DNA of 64,000 nt, taken from contig NZ_OBMO01000009.1 in assembly GCF_900217905.1 (NCBI RefSeq), positions 117,347 to 181,346 on the forward strand, read 5' to 3'. Position 1 is the first letter of the stretch. Each line of letters opens with the position of its first letter. Of this stretch, positions 17,676 to 25,795 are shown one piece after another. The notes beneath the pieces were generated by a model, which saw nothing but the letters and a program-made list of their open reading frames with translations, was not told the origin of the DNA and made no database searches. A program made the position numbers and the translations under genes. The stretch is from Alloalcanivorax xenomutans (GTDB lineage: Bacteria > Pseudomonadota > Gammaproteobacteria > Pseudomonadales > Alcanivoracaceae).

Positions 17676-18149
17676 ATGACCACTGCTACACGCCCACCCT
17701 TGCCCCCCTTTACCCGCGAAAGTGCCATTGAGAAGGTGCGTTTGGCGGAAGATGGCTGGAACAGCCGGGATGCCGATAAGGTCGCGATGGCCTATAGCCT
17801 GGATACCCGTTGGCGGAATCGGGCCGAGTTCGTGCAAGGCCGGGACGAGGCCCGCGCCTTCCTTGAACGCAAATGGAACAAGGAGCTGGAATACCGTCTG
17901 ATCAAGGAGCTATGGGCGTTCTCGGAGAATCGCATCGCCGTGCGCTATGCCTATGAATGGCGGGATGATTCCGGCAACTGGTTCAGATCCTACGGTAACG
18001 AGAATTGGGAGTTCGACGATGATGGTCTGATGCGCCATCGATACTCCAGTATCAACGACCTGCCGATTGGCGAGCAGGAGCGTAAATTCCACTGGCCATT
18101 GGGACGGCGCCCCGACGACCACCCCGGTTTATCCGATCTGGGCCTATAA
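17676..18149 (+). CDS. DUF1348 / NTF2-like protein
   Basis: The 157-residue protein has the NTF2/SnoaL-like pattern: a helix with [34 protein letters not shown], and beta strands [20 protein letters not shown]. This is the DUF1348 family, of unknown enzymatic function. It is co-directional with the TetR gene 16 bp upstream. Confidence 0.85.
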   Translation: MTTATRPPLPPFTRESAIEKVRLAEDGWNSRDADKVAMAYSLDTRWRNRAEFVQGRDEARAFLERKWNKELEYRLIKELWAFSENRIAVRYAYEWRDDSGNWFRSYGNENWEFDDDGLMRHRYSSINDLPIGEQERKFHWPLGRRPDDHPGLSDLGL

Positions 18150-18157
18150 CCGACCGG

Positions 18158-18553
18158 TCATGGCAGATTGAGTTGCCAGGACACACCGAAACGGTCGGCT
18201 ACCCAGGCAAAACGAGTACTGAATCCATAATCGTCCAAAGGCATCATGACCTCCCCTTGTTCGGACAAACGGTTATAAAGGGAGGTCAGCTCTTCTTCGC
18301 TGTCACAGTCGATGAAGAAGGAAAACGACGGCGTGAAATCGAAATCATGGGGAACTGGTGAGTCGATGCAACGAACCCTCTGCTGCCCCAGGCGAAACAT
18401 GGCCTGATACACCCTTCCGGCGACCTCCGGCTGTGTCTCGTCATAATGTGACAGGCTGATGATCTCGCTATCCTCGATCAGAGAGACATAAAAGCGCAAC
18501 GCCGCTTCGGCGTTGCCCTGGAACATTAAAAAAGGAGTGATTGCCTGTGCCAT
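18158..18553 (-). CDS. VOC family PhnB-like protein
   Basis: The 131-residue protein has a glyoxalase/bleomycin-resistance fold of the PhnB (3-demethylubiquinone-9 3-methyltransferase-like) subtype: ITPFLMFQGNAEAALRFYVS at the start and WVADRFGVSWQLNLP at the end. Members have no proven common reaction. Lone gene, convergent with DUF1348. Confidence 0.87.
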   Translation of the reverse strand: MAQAITPFLMFQGNAEAALRFYVSLIEDSEIISLSHYDETQPEVAGRVYQAMFRLGQQRVRCIDSPVPHDFDFTPSFSFFIDCDSEEELTSLYNRLSEQGEVMMPLDDYGFSTRFAWVADRFGVSWQLNLP

Positions 18554-18620
18554 GGCGCGCTCCGGTCAAAAAGGCAAAAATCAGGAGCATCAGTCTAGTC
18601 ATCATTGAAGGATGGAGACA

Positions 18621-19136
18621 ATGCCGGAGACCGTGATCCGGGATGTTTGCCTCGCTGATGCCGAAGCCATGGCGCCTTTGTATAACCATTACGTCCACCG
18701 AAGCATCGCGACCTTTGAAACGGAACCGGTAGCGGCGGTGGAAATGGCCCGGCGCATCCAGAAAGTCAAGGCGTCGTCATTGCCCTGGCGGGTGGCGGAA
18801 ACGGCGGGCGAATTATCCGGATACGCCTACGCGACCCGTTGGCATGATCGCCATGCCTACCGGTTCAGTGTTGAATCCACGGTGTACATTGATGCCGGGG
18901 CGGTTGGTCAGGGTCTGGGCGAGCGTCTGTATCTGTCTTTGCTGTCACAACTTCGTCATCAGGGGCTGCATACGGTGATGGCGGTTATTGCCTTGCCGAA
19001 CGCCGCCAGTGTGGCGTTGCACGAGAAAGTCGGGTTCCGGCAAAGCGGCGGTCTGCGTGCGGTGGGCCGAAAATTCGAGCGCTGGATCGATGTCGGGTAC
19101 TGGCAGTGTTTCCTGACGGACGCGCCGGAGCCATAG
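18621..19136 (+). CDS. GNAT N-acetyltransferase (phosphinothricin acetyltransferase-like)
   Basis: The 171-residue protein has IRDVCLADAEAMAPLYNHYV at the start, an acetyl-CoA loop VGQGLGERLY, and HEKVGFRQSGGLRAVGRKF, as in Pat/MddA enzymes that acetylate phosphinothricin or methionine sulfoximine. ATG 18621 has GGAG upstream; ATG 18612 is an alternative. Cytoplasmic and monocistronic. Confidence 0.88.
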   Translation: MPETVIRDVCLADAEAMAPLYNHYVHRSIATFETEPVAAVEMARRIQKVKASSLPWRVAETAGELSGYAYATRWHDRHAYRFSVESTVYIDAGAVGQGLGERLYLSLLSQLRHQGLHTVMAVIALPNAASVALHEKVGFRQSGGLRAVGRKFERWIDVGYWQCFLTDAPEP

Positions 19137-19303
19137 TCATCGCTCATGACAGGGACGGCGCAAATAGTGTATGTCCCCTTTTTCTGACGAGACGTCGTTC
19201 CCCTTCCGATTGTTGACACCGGCCTGGCGGCTGCTTAAAAGGGGAAGGGGAAACAGTCTGTTTCTTAATGATGGAACAACAGAATAACTAAGGGATGAGA
19301 ACC

Positions 19304-19726
19304 ATGGAATTCAGTGATGGGCAAGACCCCTATACCCGCGACGATTTCAAAACGGAGATTGAAGAAGCCATTACCCGTCTGGAAAAGGCCAATGACGTGG
19401 CGCAGGAGGCGGTGAGTTTCCACCTGGCGCGTGCTTCCGGTTTGTTCTTCAGCCGCTTTGGCACCATGGATGAGTTCATGATGGCCTCGGAAGACGTGAA
19501 GATGGGCTATATCGAGGAACTGAATCAGCGCGAGGATGAATACGCGGAAACGGACCGCTTTGCTTCCTACGCTTTTGCCCTGTTCAAAATGTGGGTGGGA
19601 ACAGTGATCGAATGCGACCGGGAATTAATGGTTCTTTTCGTGGAACGACTGGGACCGTTCATGAACCGGGGAGAGAAGCTCATCCTGGAGTTGCTGGATG
19701 AGGAGGAGAATGAGAACACGCACTAG
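19304..19726 (+). CDS. Hypothetical acidic helical protein
   Basis: The 140-residue product is strongly acidic, predicted all-helical, with no signal peptide or membrane segment. I do not recognise a family. ATG 19304 follows GGGATGAGAACC. It stands alone after a 167-nt gap, upstream of a REP-like element. Codon use is like that of its neighbours, so it is probably a real gene. Confidence 0.7.
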   Translation: MEFSDGQDPYTRDDFKTEIEEAITRLEKANDVAQEAVSFHLARASGLFFSRFGTMDEFMMASEDVKMGYIEELNQREDEYAETDRFASYAFALFKMWVGTVIECDRELMVLFVERLGPFMNRGEKLILELLDEEENENTH

Positions 19727-19804
19727 TTCTCGGTTGCCCGCCGTCCGGGCGGTTCCCCAAGCCTGTTTGCGGGCCTTGGAGAAATGAATTCAGAAGTTGC
19801 TACA

Positions 19805-19905
19805 AGGCCGCTGTGGGAGCCAGCCTGCTGGCGAATGCGGTGTATGGTGTCGGGTATTCGCTTGCAGCGGCCCGGACAAGCTCCCACGACGGCTTCGTAA
19901 TCCAG
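19805..19905. repeat. REP-like extragenic palindrome
   Basis: Inverted arms GTGGGAGC (19813-19820) and GCTCCCAC (19880-19887) flank a longer loop. The core GCCGCTGTGGGA (19807-19818) is repeated exactly at 51235-51246 and 63902-63913, which marks it as a dispersed family. Confidence 0.65.
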
Positions 19906-19913
19906 TCTCACTG

Positions 19914-20489
19914 TCACGACACGCCCGCATACGCCTCTTCCTGCCTTGCTTGCCGCAGGGCGTTCGCCCACCACCACAACTGTGCCAGCAGTTTGGTGAG
20001 ATTCCGTGAGGTCCGCTCCGGATCCCGCGGATATCCCTGTTCGTCGAATTGCTCGGGGGCATTGGGGAAGCTCACCACCTGCCGAATGGTGGCGGCGTGA
20101 AGTTCGGCGAACACCAGCCGCAATTGCTCCACGGCCCGCAACCCGCCGGACACGCCTCCGTAGCTGATGAAAGCCACCGGTTTGGCCTGCCAGACGCCAT
20201 AAATACTGTCCAACAGGTGCTTCAGGGGCGCGCTGAAGCTGTGATTGTACTCCGGCGTGGCGACCACGAAGGCGTCGGCGCGATCCAGGCGTTGCTGCAA
20301 ATCATTGGCGGCGGAGTCGCTCGGAGGCTCATTGGCAGGGTTCGGAAACAAGGGCGAGGGATCGATGACGTCCAGCTCGAAGGCTTCGTGGCCATCGATC
20401 TCGCGGGCCGCCCAGCGGATGATCGTATCGCAGAATCGGCCTTCCCGGGTGCTGCCGTAAATCAAGGCAATACGGATTGGTTTGGCCAT
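19914..20489 (-). CDS. NADPH-dependent FMN reductase family protein
   Basis: The 191-residue flavodoxin-fold protein has IALIYGSTREGRFCDTI at the FMN phosphate loop and ADAFVVATPEYNHSFSAPLKH, the FMN-ring loop typical of NADPH-dependent FMN/azo/quinone reductases. It is expressed from a promoter with a MerR-type 19-bp spacer immediately upstream, so induction by a quinone, aldehyde or oxidant is plausible. Confidence 0.9.
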   Translation of the reverse strand: MAKPIRIALIYGSTREGRFCDTIIRWAAREIDGHEAFELDVIDPSPLFPNPANEPPSDSAANDLQQRLDRADAFVVATPEYNHSFSAPLKHLLDSIYGVWQAKPVAFISYGGVSGGLRAVEQLRLVFAELHAATIRQVVSFPNAPEQFDEQGYPRDPERTSRNLTKLLAQLWWWANALRQARQEEAYAGVS

Positions 20490-20531
20490 GTTGTTACTCC
20501 AGTCAGCTGGTGTGATGAAATCGTGGTTGTG

Positions 20532-20562
20532 ACTCTAAAACCTAAAGCAAGGTTTAGATCAA
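20532..20562 (-). promoter_or_regulatory. MerR-type promoter of the FMN reductase gene
   Basis: On the minus strand a -35 box TTGATC (20562-20557) and a -10 box TAGAGT (20537-20532) are separated by 19 bp. The spacer is filled by the palindrome AAACCT-N6-AGGTTT (20538-20555). A 19-bp spacer with a dyad inside is the hallmark of promoters activated by MerR regulators. No merR gene is in this window, so the regulator must be elsewhere. Confidence 0.65.
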
Positions 20563-20728
20563 GGAAGGTTCGATCTCTTGTGGCGATAGGCGCAAAGCAT
20601 CGCGGTGTTGAAATGGTGTGACGGCGATGGATGAAGACAAGAGTGCCGATGTCTCCGGCGCTACTGGCATGCAACTTGCCTCCACTGATTCATGCTTTGG
20701 ACAATGGCGCTCAACGAAAGGGGGGGAG

Positions 20729-21178
20729 ATGGGATATCAAAGTACCATGCAGGAAAGGGTTGAAGCGGTTCGCCTGGCGTCGGCGGTGGACGTCTGTAGC
20801 CTTTATCTGGCTTTGCCGGAAACGGGAGAGCTGGAATTGGTGGCCAGCAGTGGGTTGGACCCGGAGGCTATGGGGGCACGGATGACGTTTTCACAGGGGT
20901 TGACCGGCAAGGTGGCGCGTACTGGTCAGCCGGTGGTGGCAAGGCAGGTAGCCGATCATCCGGACTATCATCATGTGGCCAACTCCGGCGAGGAGCGCTT
21001 CAAGAGTTACCTGGGGATCCCTTTGCGCAATGACGATCAACTGATCGGTGTGCTGGTGATCCAGACTGTGATCGCCAAGAGCTTTTTCCATAACGATATC
21101 CGTGAGTTACATCGCGCCGGTAGAGATGTTCGCGAGGCGTTGCTGGCGCGGCAGGGGATAGCGGGCATAACGGGTTGA
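20729..21178 (+). CDS. GAF domain protein
   Basis: The 149-residue protein is essentially one GAF domain (LYLALPETGELELVASSGLD, SQGLTGKVARTGQPVVARQV, SYLGIPLRNDDQLIGVLVIQ), similar to the N-terminal GAF of PtsP and NifA. No output domain is attached. ATG 20729 sits after a G-rich ribosome-binding sequence (AAAGGGGGGGAG). It likely senses a small molecule, partner unknown. Confidence 0.82.
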   Translation: MGYQSTMQERVEAVRLASAVDVCSLYLALPETGELELVASSGLDPEAMGARMTFSQGLTGKVARTGQPVVARQVADHPDYHHVANSGEERFKSYLGIPLRNDDQLIGVLVIQTVIAKSFFHNDIRELHRAGRDVREALLARQGIAGITG

Positions 21179-21243
21179 GTACCTTGGGAGGGCGGAGGAG
21201 AATGTGGGGCCGTTGTCATCAATAACCATAACAGGAGGACATC

Positions 21244-22131
21244 ATGCTCAGAGAACAGCTCCCTTATCCAAAACATGAGAAGGTTATCCACGGCAAACGC
21301 CTGGCCTATGTGGATGAAGGCGAGGGCGATCCGATTGTTTTCCTCCACGGTAACCCCACATCATCCTTTCTCTGGCGTAATGTCATGCCGGAATTGGCCG
21401 GACAGGGCCGCCTGATCGCCCCGGATCTGATCGGGCAGGGTGACTCGGAAAAGCTGCCCGCCGGAGAAGGGGCCGAAGCCTACGGCTTCGATACCGCTTA
21501 CCACTATCTGGAAGGCCTGCTGGAGGCGCTGGGATGTCATCAGCGGGTCACGTTGGTGGTGCACGATTGGGGCAGTGCGCTGGGGTTTCATTGGGCCCGT
21601 TGTCATCCGGATGCGGTGAAAGGCATTGCTTATATGGAAGCCATCGTCATGCCGGTGACCTGGGAGGATTGGCCGGAGGCGGCACGGGGCATCTTCAAGG
21701 GTTTTCGCTCCGACAAGGGCGAGGATCTGATCCTCAATCGGAACATGTTTGTCGAGGCGGTATTGCCGGGCTCGGTAATTCGTGATCTGAGTGAAGCGGA
21801 AATGGCGGAATACCGGCGTCCGTTCCAGAAACCGGAAGATCGTCAGCCGACCCTGGACTGGCCCCGGGACATTCCTATTGATGGCGAACCCGCGGAAATG
21901 GTTCGAGTGGTGCGGGATTATGCCGACTGGCTGGCGGCATCGCCGCTGCCGAAGCTGTTCGTCAACGCGGATCCGGGCTCCATTTTAATTGGCCGGCAGC
22001 GTGAGTTTTGCCGCACCTGGCCGAACCAAACCGAGGTGACGGTGCGCGGCAATCATTTTCTTCAGGAAGACTCGCCGGTGGAGATCGGGCAGGCGGTGGC
22101 GCGCTGGCTGGAGGCCATGCCCAATTCATAA
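21244..22131 (+). CDS. Haloalkane dehalogenase, LinB/DhaA class
   Basis: The 295-residue alpha/beta hydrolase has the HLD-II catalytic set at almost the LinB positions: Asn37 (HGNPTSS), nucleophile Asp108 with Trp109 ([11 protein letters not shown]), Glu132 (MEAIVMP) and His271 (RGNHFLQED). It hydrolyses haloalkanes to alcohol, halide and proton in the cytoplasm. Alcanivorax dieselolei has a characterised enzyme of this type (DadB), and this may be its counterpart. The strong AGGAGG site precedes ATG 21244. No dedicated regulator adjoins it. Confidence 0.92.
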   Translation: MLREQLPYPKHEKVIHGKRLAYVDEGEGDPIVFLHGNPTSSFLWRNVMPELAGQGRLIAPDLIGQGDSEKLPAGEGAEAYGFDTAYHYLEGLLEALGCHQRVTLVVHDWGSALGFHWARCHPDAVKGIAYMEAIVMPVTWEDWPEAARGIFKGFRSDKGEDLILNRNMFVEAVLPGSVIRDLSEAEMAEYRRPFQKPEDRQPTLDWPRDIPIDGEPAEMVRVVRDYADWLAASPLPKLFVNADPGSILIGRQREFCRTWPNQTEVTVRGNHFLQEDSPVEIGQAVARWLEAMPNS

Positions 22132-22262
22132 GGGGCGTCCGCGGTTTTGGAACCGGCATGCCGTTTCATGGTGATCGGAGTATGATGGCCCTCCCGGGAA
22201 GCATGCCGGCTGACCATGACCCGCGGTCCCTTACTTCCCTTCAGACTGAACAGGATGCACCA

Positions 22263-22598
22263 GTGAGTACTTTACCTTCCTGCCCGCAATGTGGCTCCGA
22301 ATACACGTATGAGGACGGTGCGTTTTTTGTCTGTCCGGAGTGCGCTTATGAATGGAATACCGAGAGCGAAAGCGCGGATAGCGAATCTATGGTCCGGGAC
22401 GCCAATGGAACGGTCCTTGAGGATGGTGACACCGTGACCGTGATCAAGGATCTCAAGATCAAAGGCTCCTCCTCGGTGGTGAAGGTCGGTACCAAGGTGA
22501 AGAATATCCGCCTGGTGGACGGTGATCACAATATCGATTGCAAGATCGATGGCATCGGGGCAATGAAACTGAAGTCCGCGTTCGTCAAGAAAGTCTGA
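22263..22598 (+). CDS. yjdM: Zinc-ribbon protein YjdM (PhnA)
   Basis: The 111-residue protein has an N-terminal zinc ribbon ([13 protein letters not shown]...[10 protein letters not shown]) and a C-terminal SH3-like barrel ([22 protein letters not shown]...[10 protein letters not shown]), the complete PhnA/YjdM architecture. The family was named for alkylphosphonate uptake but has no established role there. The GTG start at 22263 is the first in frame before the zinc ribbon. Confidence 0.9.
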   Translation: MSTLPSCPQCGSEYTYEDGAFFVCPECAYEWNTESESADSESMVRDANGTVLEDGDTVTVIKDLKIKGSSSVVKVGTKVKNIRLVDGDHNIDCKIDGIGAMKLKSAFVKKV

Positions 22599-22609
22599 TT
22601 TCTTTGTTT

Positions 22610-22645
22610 ACACCCTCCGCCCAGGGGGGTGTTTCCGTTTTTTTA
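22610..22645 (+). terminator. Intrinsic terminator after yjdM
   Basis: ACACCC (22610-22615) pairs with GGGTGT (22627-22632) around a GC-rich loop, followed by a T-rich run at 22632-22644. Typical Rho-independent form, 12 bp after the yjdM stop. Confidence 0.75.
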
Positions 22646-22702
22646 GTCAAAGGTCGAATTGAGGTAGGCGGTCGTTTGGCGGTTCCCTATTCTGTTGTTT
22701 AA

Positions 22703-22717
22703 TCCGCCATTGGCGGA
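22703..22717. promoter_or_regulatory. IclR-like palindrome before atoE
   Basis: TCCGCC-ATT-GGCGGA is a perfect palindrome with 3-bp spacer, 26 bp upstream of the permease start. It has the same form as the sites at 31543-31557 and 47569-47595, which also precede transporter genes. The binding protein is inferred to be an IclR-type regulator. Confidence 0.45.
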
Positions 22718-22743
22718 ATAACGATAACAACTGGGAGACCCTC

Positions 22744-24051
22744 ATGTTGAATACCATCGCCAAACCCTTCGTGCGTCTGGTGGAACGCTATCTACCGGAC
22801 CCTTATATCTTTGTTTTGATTTTGACGCTGGTGGCGTTCGCCGCCGCGATGCTGGTTGAAGGCAACTCCCCGCATGCCGTTATGGTGATGTGGGGAGACG
22901 GTTTCTGGGGCCTGTTGACGTTCTCCATGCAGATGTTGCTGGTGCTGGTCACCGGTTTCATGCTCGCCAGTACCCCGCTGGTAAAGGGCATTCTCAATCG
23001 GCTGGCATCGCTGGCCCGTACACCAGGCCAGGCCATCTTGTTGGTAACCTACGTGGCCCTGGCGGCCAGTTGGATCAACTGGGGCTTTGGCCTGGTGGTG
23101 GGCGGATTGTTCGCCAAGGCATTAGCCCGGCAGGTGCGGGTGCATTACCCGTTGTTGATTGCCGCCGCCTATTCCGGCTTTATCGTCTGGCATGGTGGTC
23201 TGGCGGGGTCGATTCCCCTGACCATCGCCACCGAAGGGCACTTCACCCAGGAGCAGATCGGTATCATCGGCACCGGGCAGACGATTTTCTCCTTCTTCAA
23301 TCTGGCGATCGTGGTGATGTTGTTTATCGCCGTACCGCTGGTCAATCGATGGATGTTGCCGCCGGAGGAGGACAGCCATTACGTCGACGCTGAAACCCTG
23401 AAGGATGGTACCGAGGTGGACGTGGCGGTGACGCGGCCGGCCGAGCATCTGGAAAACAGCCGGATCCTGGCCTGGCTGATCGGCTTCAGCGGTATTGCCT
23501 ACGCCATCAACTACTTCGCCGGTGGCGGTGGTCTCAACCTGAATATTGTCAACTTCATGTTCCTGTTCCTGGCTATCGTATTGCACCAGACACCGCGACG
23601 CCTGCTCAACAGCCTCCAGGAAGCGATCAAAGGCGGTGCCGGCATCGTCATTCAGTTCCCGTTTTACGCCGGCATCATGGCGGTTATGACGCAATCCGGG
23701 CTGGCCGCCACCATCTCCAACGGCTTCGTTTCCATCGCCAGCGCCGACTCCCTGCCGTTCTGGAGCTTTATCAGCGCCGGCGTGGTGAATATTTTCGTGC
23801 CTTCCGGCGGCGGGCAGTGGGCGGTGCAGGCGCCGGTGATGATCCCCGCCGCCCAGGAACTGGGCGCCGATCTGCCCCGGGTGGCCATGGCGGTGGGCTG
23901 GGGGGATGCTTGGACCAATCTGCTGCAGCCGTTCTGGGCATTGCCGGTGCTGGCCATCGCCGGTCTCAAGGCGAAGGACATCATGGGCTTCTGTCTGGTG
24001 CAACTGATCATTACCGGGGCACTGATCAGTATTGGTCTGACCTGGTTCTAG
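22744..24051 (+). CDS. atoE: Short-chain fatty acid permease, AtoE family
   Basis: The 435-residue protein has 10-12 membrane segments and family text such as FVRLVERYLPDPYIFVLILT at the start, SWINWGFGLVVGGLFAKALAR, and GGGQWAVQAPVMIPAAQELG. It imports short-chain fatty acids such as butyrate or acetoacetate through the inner membrane. It is a single-gene unit with an IclR-like palindrome in front; no CoA-transferase pair is adjacent. Confidence 0.92.
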   Translation: MLNTIAKPFVRLVERYLPDPYIFVLILTLVAFAAAMLVEGNSPHAVMVMWGDGFWGLLTFSMQMLLVLVTGFMLASTPLVKGILNRLASLARTPGQAILLVTYVALAASWINWGFGLVVGGLFAKALARQVRVHYPLLIAAAYSGFIVWHGGLAGSIPLTIATEGHFTQEQIGIIGTGQTIFSFFNLAIVVMLFIAVPLVNRWMLPPEEDSHYVDAETLKDGTEVDVAVTRPAEHLENSRILAWLIGFSGIAYAINYFAGGGGLNLNIVNFMFLFLAIVLHQTPRRLLNSLQEAIKGGAGIVIQFPFYAGIMAVMTQSGLAATISNGFVSIASADSLPFWSFISAGVVNIFVPSGGGQWAVQAPVMIPAAQELGADLPRVAMAVGWGDAWTNLLQPFWALPVLAIAGLKAKDIMGFCLVQLIITGALISIGLTWF

Positions 24052-24084
24052 CCCGCCCCTTTCAGCGCGGGGGGCATGGGCATG

Positions 24085-24105
24085 GCCCGGTCAGGCCGAC
24101 CGGGC
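24085..24105. terminator. GC-rich hairpin between convergent genes
   Basis: Perfect 8-bp arms GCCCGGTC (24085-24092) and GACCGGGC (24098-24105) overlap the 3' end of the minus-strand chemotaxis-like gene and lie 34 bp after atoE. No long T-run follows, so termination is uncertain. Confidence 0.4.
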
Positions 24106-25161
24106 GTGCCGGTGCTCCACCGCCGAGCTCTGAGACGCTTCGTCGCCGAGGTTGTATTCAATGACGCCGAACCAGCCGAGGCCTTGGTAGGTTTCGTAGC
24201 CCGGGGTCAGAGCAAAGGCGACCAGCCGCTGTTTATCCGCCAAATAGTAGCCGCTGGACAGATCGTTATTGGCCAGCGGGTAGGCATCCCCCAGCGCGCC
24301 TTGGTCACTGGAGTCGGCCAGTATCCGATGGCGGGCATCCAGCAGCATGACCCGGCACCGCTCTCGTTCCTCGTCGCTGAGGCCGACACCCCGCACGACC
24401 GCTCTGGCCTGGGGCGTCCAGTCGAAGAAGATGCCCAGCACGCCCACCGGGGAACCGCTCTCATCCCGGATGGCGGTGGCGTATGTGGCCACCGCGGCGT
24501 TATCCAGACAGGAATTGCGGGCCACATCGGCGACGGTGAAGTCATCGCTACTGGCGGTGGCCATGGCGTTCCGGAACCAGCCTGTCTGAGCGACATTGTC
24601 GCCGGTAACATCGGGATAGCGGTCAGGACGCCCGTTGGCGATGATATTGCCGTTGGCATCGGCGATCCACAGGTCCAGATACACGGTGTAGGAGCGTAGA
24701 ATCGTGGCCAGCCGGCTGCTGGCATAGTCGCTTAGTTGGCGGTCATCGGGCGAGCGCGCTGCCGCTACCACGGCACTGTCGGTGGCCCACCAGCGCACAT
24801 CGCAGGAACGCTCGAACAGATTGCGATCGATAATATCGATGGCATTGAGTGACAGGTCGGTCAGACGCTGACCACGGAATTCGGTAAGCATGCGGCCACC
24901 GATATCCTCGATTTCGCGGGTATGGGCTTCCACCGCCTGGCGGAAATCGGCGGCGATATGGTTGATCTCCGAAGACACCTGGCCGATTTCCTCCGCCACC
25001 ACGCCGAAGGCCGCGCCAGCGCTACCGGCTCGCGCTGCTTCGATACGAGCGTTGAGAGCAAGTATGCGGGTGGCGTGCATGATCGATTCGATCGCCCCGA
25101 CCTTGTCGTGGGTGATCCTGGAAATATCGTAGGCCAGTTGAAGCAATGTGGTGTCTTGCAT
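24091..25161 (-). CDS. Soluble chemotaxis-like protein: MCP signalling tip followed by Cache domain
   Basis: In this 356-residue protein the methyl-accepting signalling hairpin is N-terminal: residues 31-60 carry ILALNARIEAARAGSAGAAF and GVVAEEI, the CheA/CheW-contacting tip. A Cache-like sensor follows (about 105-345: VYLDLWIADANGNIIANG, ATYATAIRDESGSPVGVLGIFF). There is no membrane segment or HAMP domain, the reverse of usual receptors, in which the sensor precedes the signalling part. The tip may still dock on chemosensory arrays while Cache senses a cytoplasmic ligand; that is inference. Confidence 0.8.
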   Translation of the reverse strand: MQDTTLLQLAYDISRITHDKVGAIESIMHATRILALNARIEAARAGSAGAAFGVVAEEIGQVSSEINHIAADFRQAVEAHTREIEDIGGRMLTEFRGQRLTDLSLNAIDIIDRNLFERSCDVRWWATDSAVVAAARSPDDRQLSDYASSRLATILRSYTVYLDLWIADANGNIIANGRPDRYPDVTGDNVAQTGWFRNAMATASSDDFTVADVARNSCLDNAAVATYATAIRDESGSPVGVLGIFFDWTPQARAVVRGVGLSDEERERCRVMLLDARHRILADSSDQGALGDAYPLANNDLSSGYYLADKQRLVAFALTPGYETYQGLGWFGVIEYNLGDEASQSSAVEHRHARSA

Positions 25162-25354
25162 GGATGCGTCCTCTTATTGCGTGACCTCTCCCGTTCACCG
25201 CCCGCTTCGCGCGGGAAGGGACGGAGAGAGAATCGGAACTGGCAATAAGCGGGCCGATTTACTCCCATGCCTTTGTTTTAAAAGAATAAAATTGGACGTG
25301 GCGCTAATATCGGCAAGAGCTGAAAAAACTTTAATGGCGACGCTTCCTGCAACC

Positions 25355-25525
25355 CAATCCGGGGCCTTTCACGCGATGATGCCGTGCCAGTCGCGGAATC
25401 CGATGGCGCCAGCAGCGGTGGTTTTACGGGTATCCATGCAGCAGCGGTAGAGGCTGGCCTTGGCCGAGGTCCTGGCAATGCATGCGCGGGCCATCGACGT
25501 TGATGAAATGTTGCCGTGCCGCCAT
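25355..25525 (-). pseudogene. 5' remnant of an alpha/beta hydrolase
   Basis: From ATG 25525 the frame reads MAARQHFINVDGPRMHCQDL then GQGQPLPLLHGYP, the typical N-terminus of an alpha/beta hydrolase of the epoxide hydrolase/dehalogenase type. It hits TAA at 25424-25426 and resumes in frame with NHRCWRHRIPRLARHH, where the family has HGYPQNHRCWRHQIP-like text. A Gln codon has therefore become a stop, and similarity fades by about 25355. The remaining roughly 230 residues of the gene are gone. Confidence 0.6.
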
Positions 25526-25673
25526 CGCTTCGCCACTTGTCAGCAGGTTAAGCAAGATTAAGCCGGTCCGAGGAATGGAGGCGATTACCTGGGAGGTGAA
25601 GATCGCCAGGGTTGCGCAAATTAAGGTGATGCGGGGGTCGGAGCCGCGAATTCAGCGGTGGCTACGAAGTCGT

Positions 25674-25737
25674 TGTAGGAGCTTGCCTGCAAATGCCTTC
25701 TTGGGGATCGTCCCCAACTTGCAGGAAAACTCCTACA
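25674..25737. repeat. REP-like foldback
   Basis: Three nested perfect inverted repeats: TGTAGGAG/CTCCTACA (25674-25681, 25730-25737), CCTGCAA/TTGCAGG (25686-25692, 25719-25725) and TTGGGGA/TCCCCAA (25701-25707, 25711-25717). This would form a long single hairpin in DNA or RNA. It is related in outer sequence to the other GGGAGC-type elements. Confidence 0.65.
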
Positions 25738-25795
25738 GCAACATCGTAGCCCCTCCGTGGGAAGCTGTCTGGAAAGCCCCGGGTGCGCCGCGATA

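Larger units (their letters stand above)
25162..25795. other. 634-nt gap with a gene remnant and a foldback element
   Basis: Between the chemotaxis-like gene and the aldo/keto reductase gene no intact gene is present. The stretch holds the decayed alpha/beta hydrolase start (25355-25525) and a REP-like foldback (25674-25737), listed separately. 25162-25350 and 25526-25670 show nothing recognisable. Confidence 0.6.

Noticed and set aside
14129..25426. Idea that TAA is recoded as Gln, because two genes have TAA where Gln is expected
   Set aside because: Many intact genes here end normally in TAA, and one of the two cases is a decayed fragment. Ordinary C-to-T nonsense mutation is simpler.
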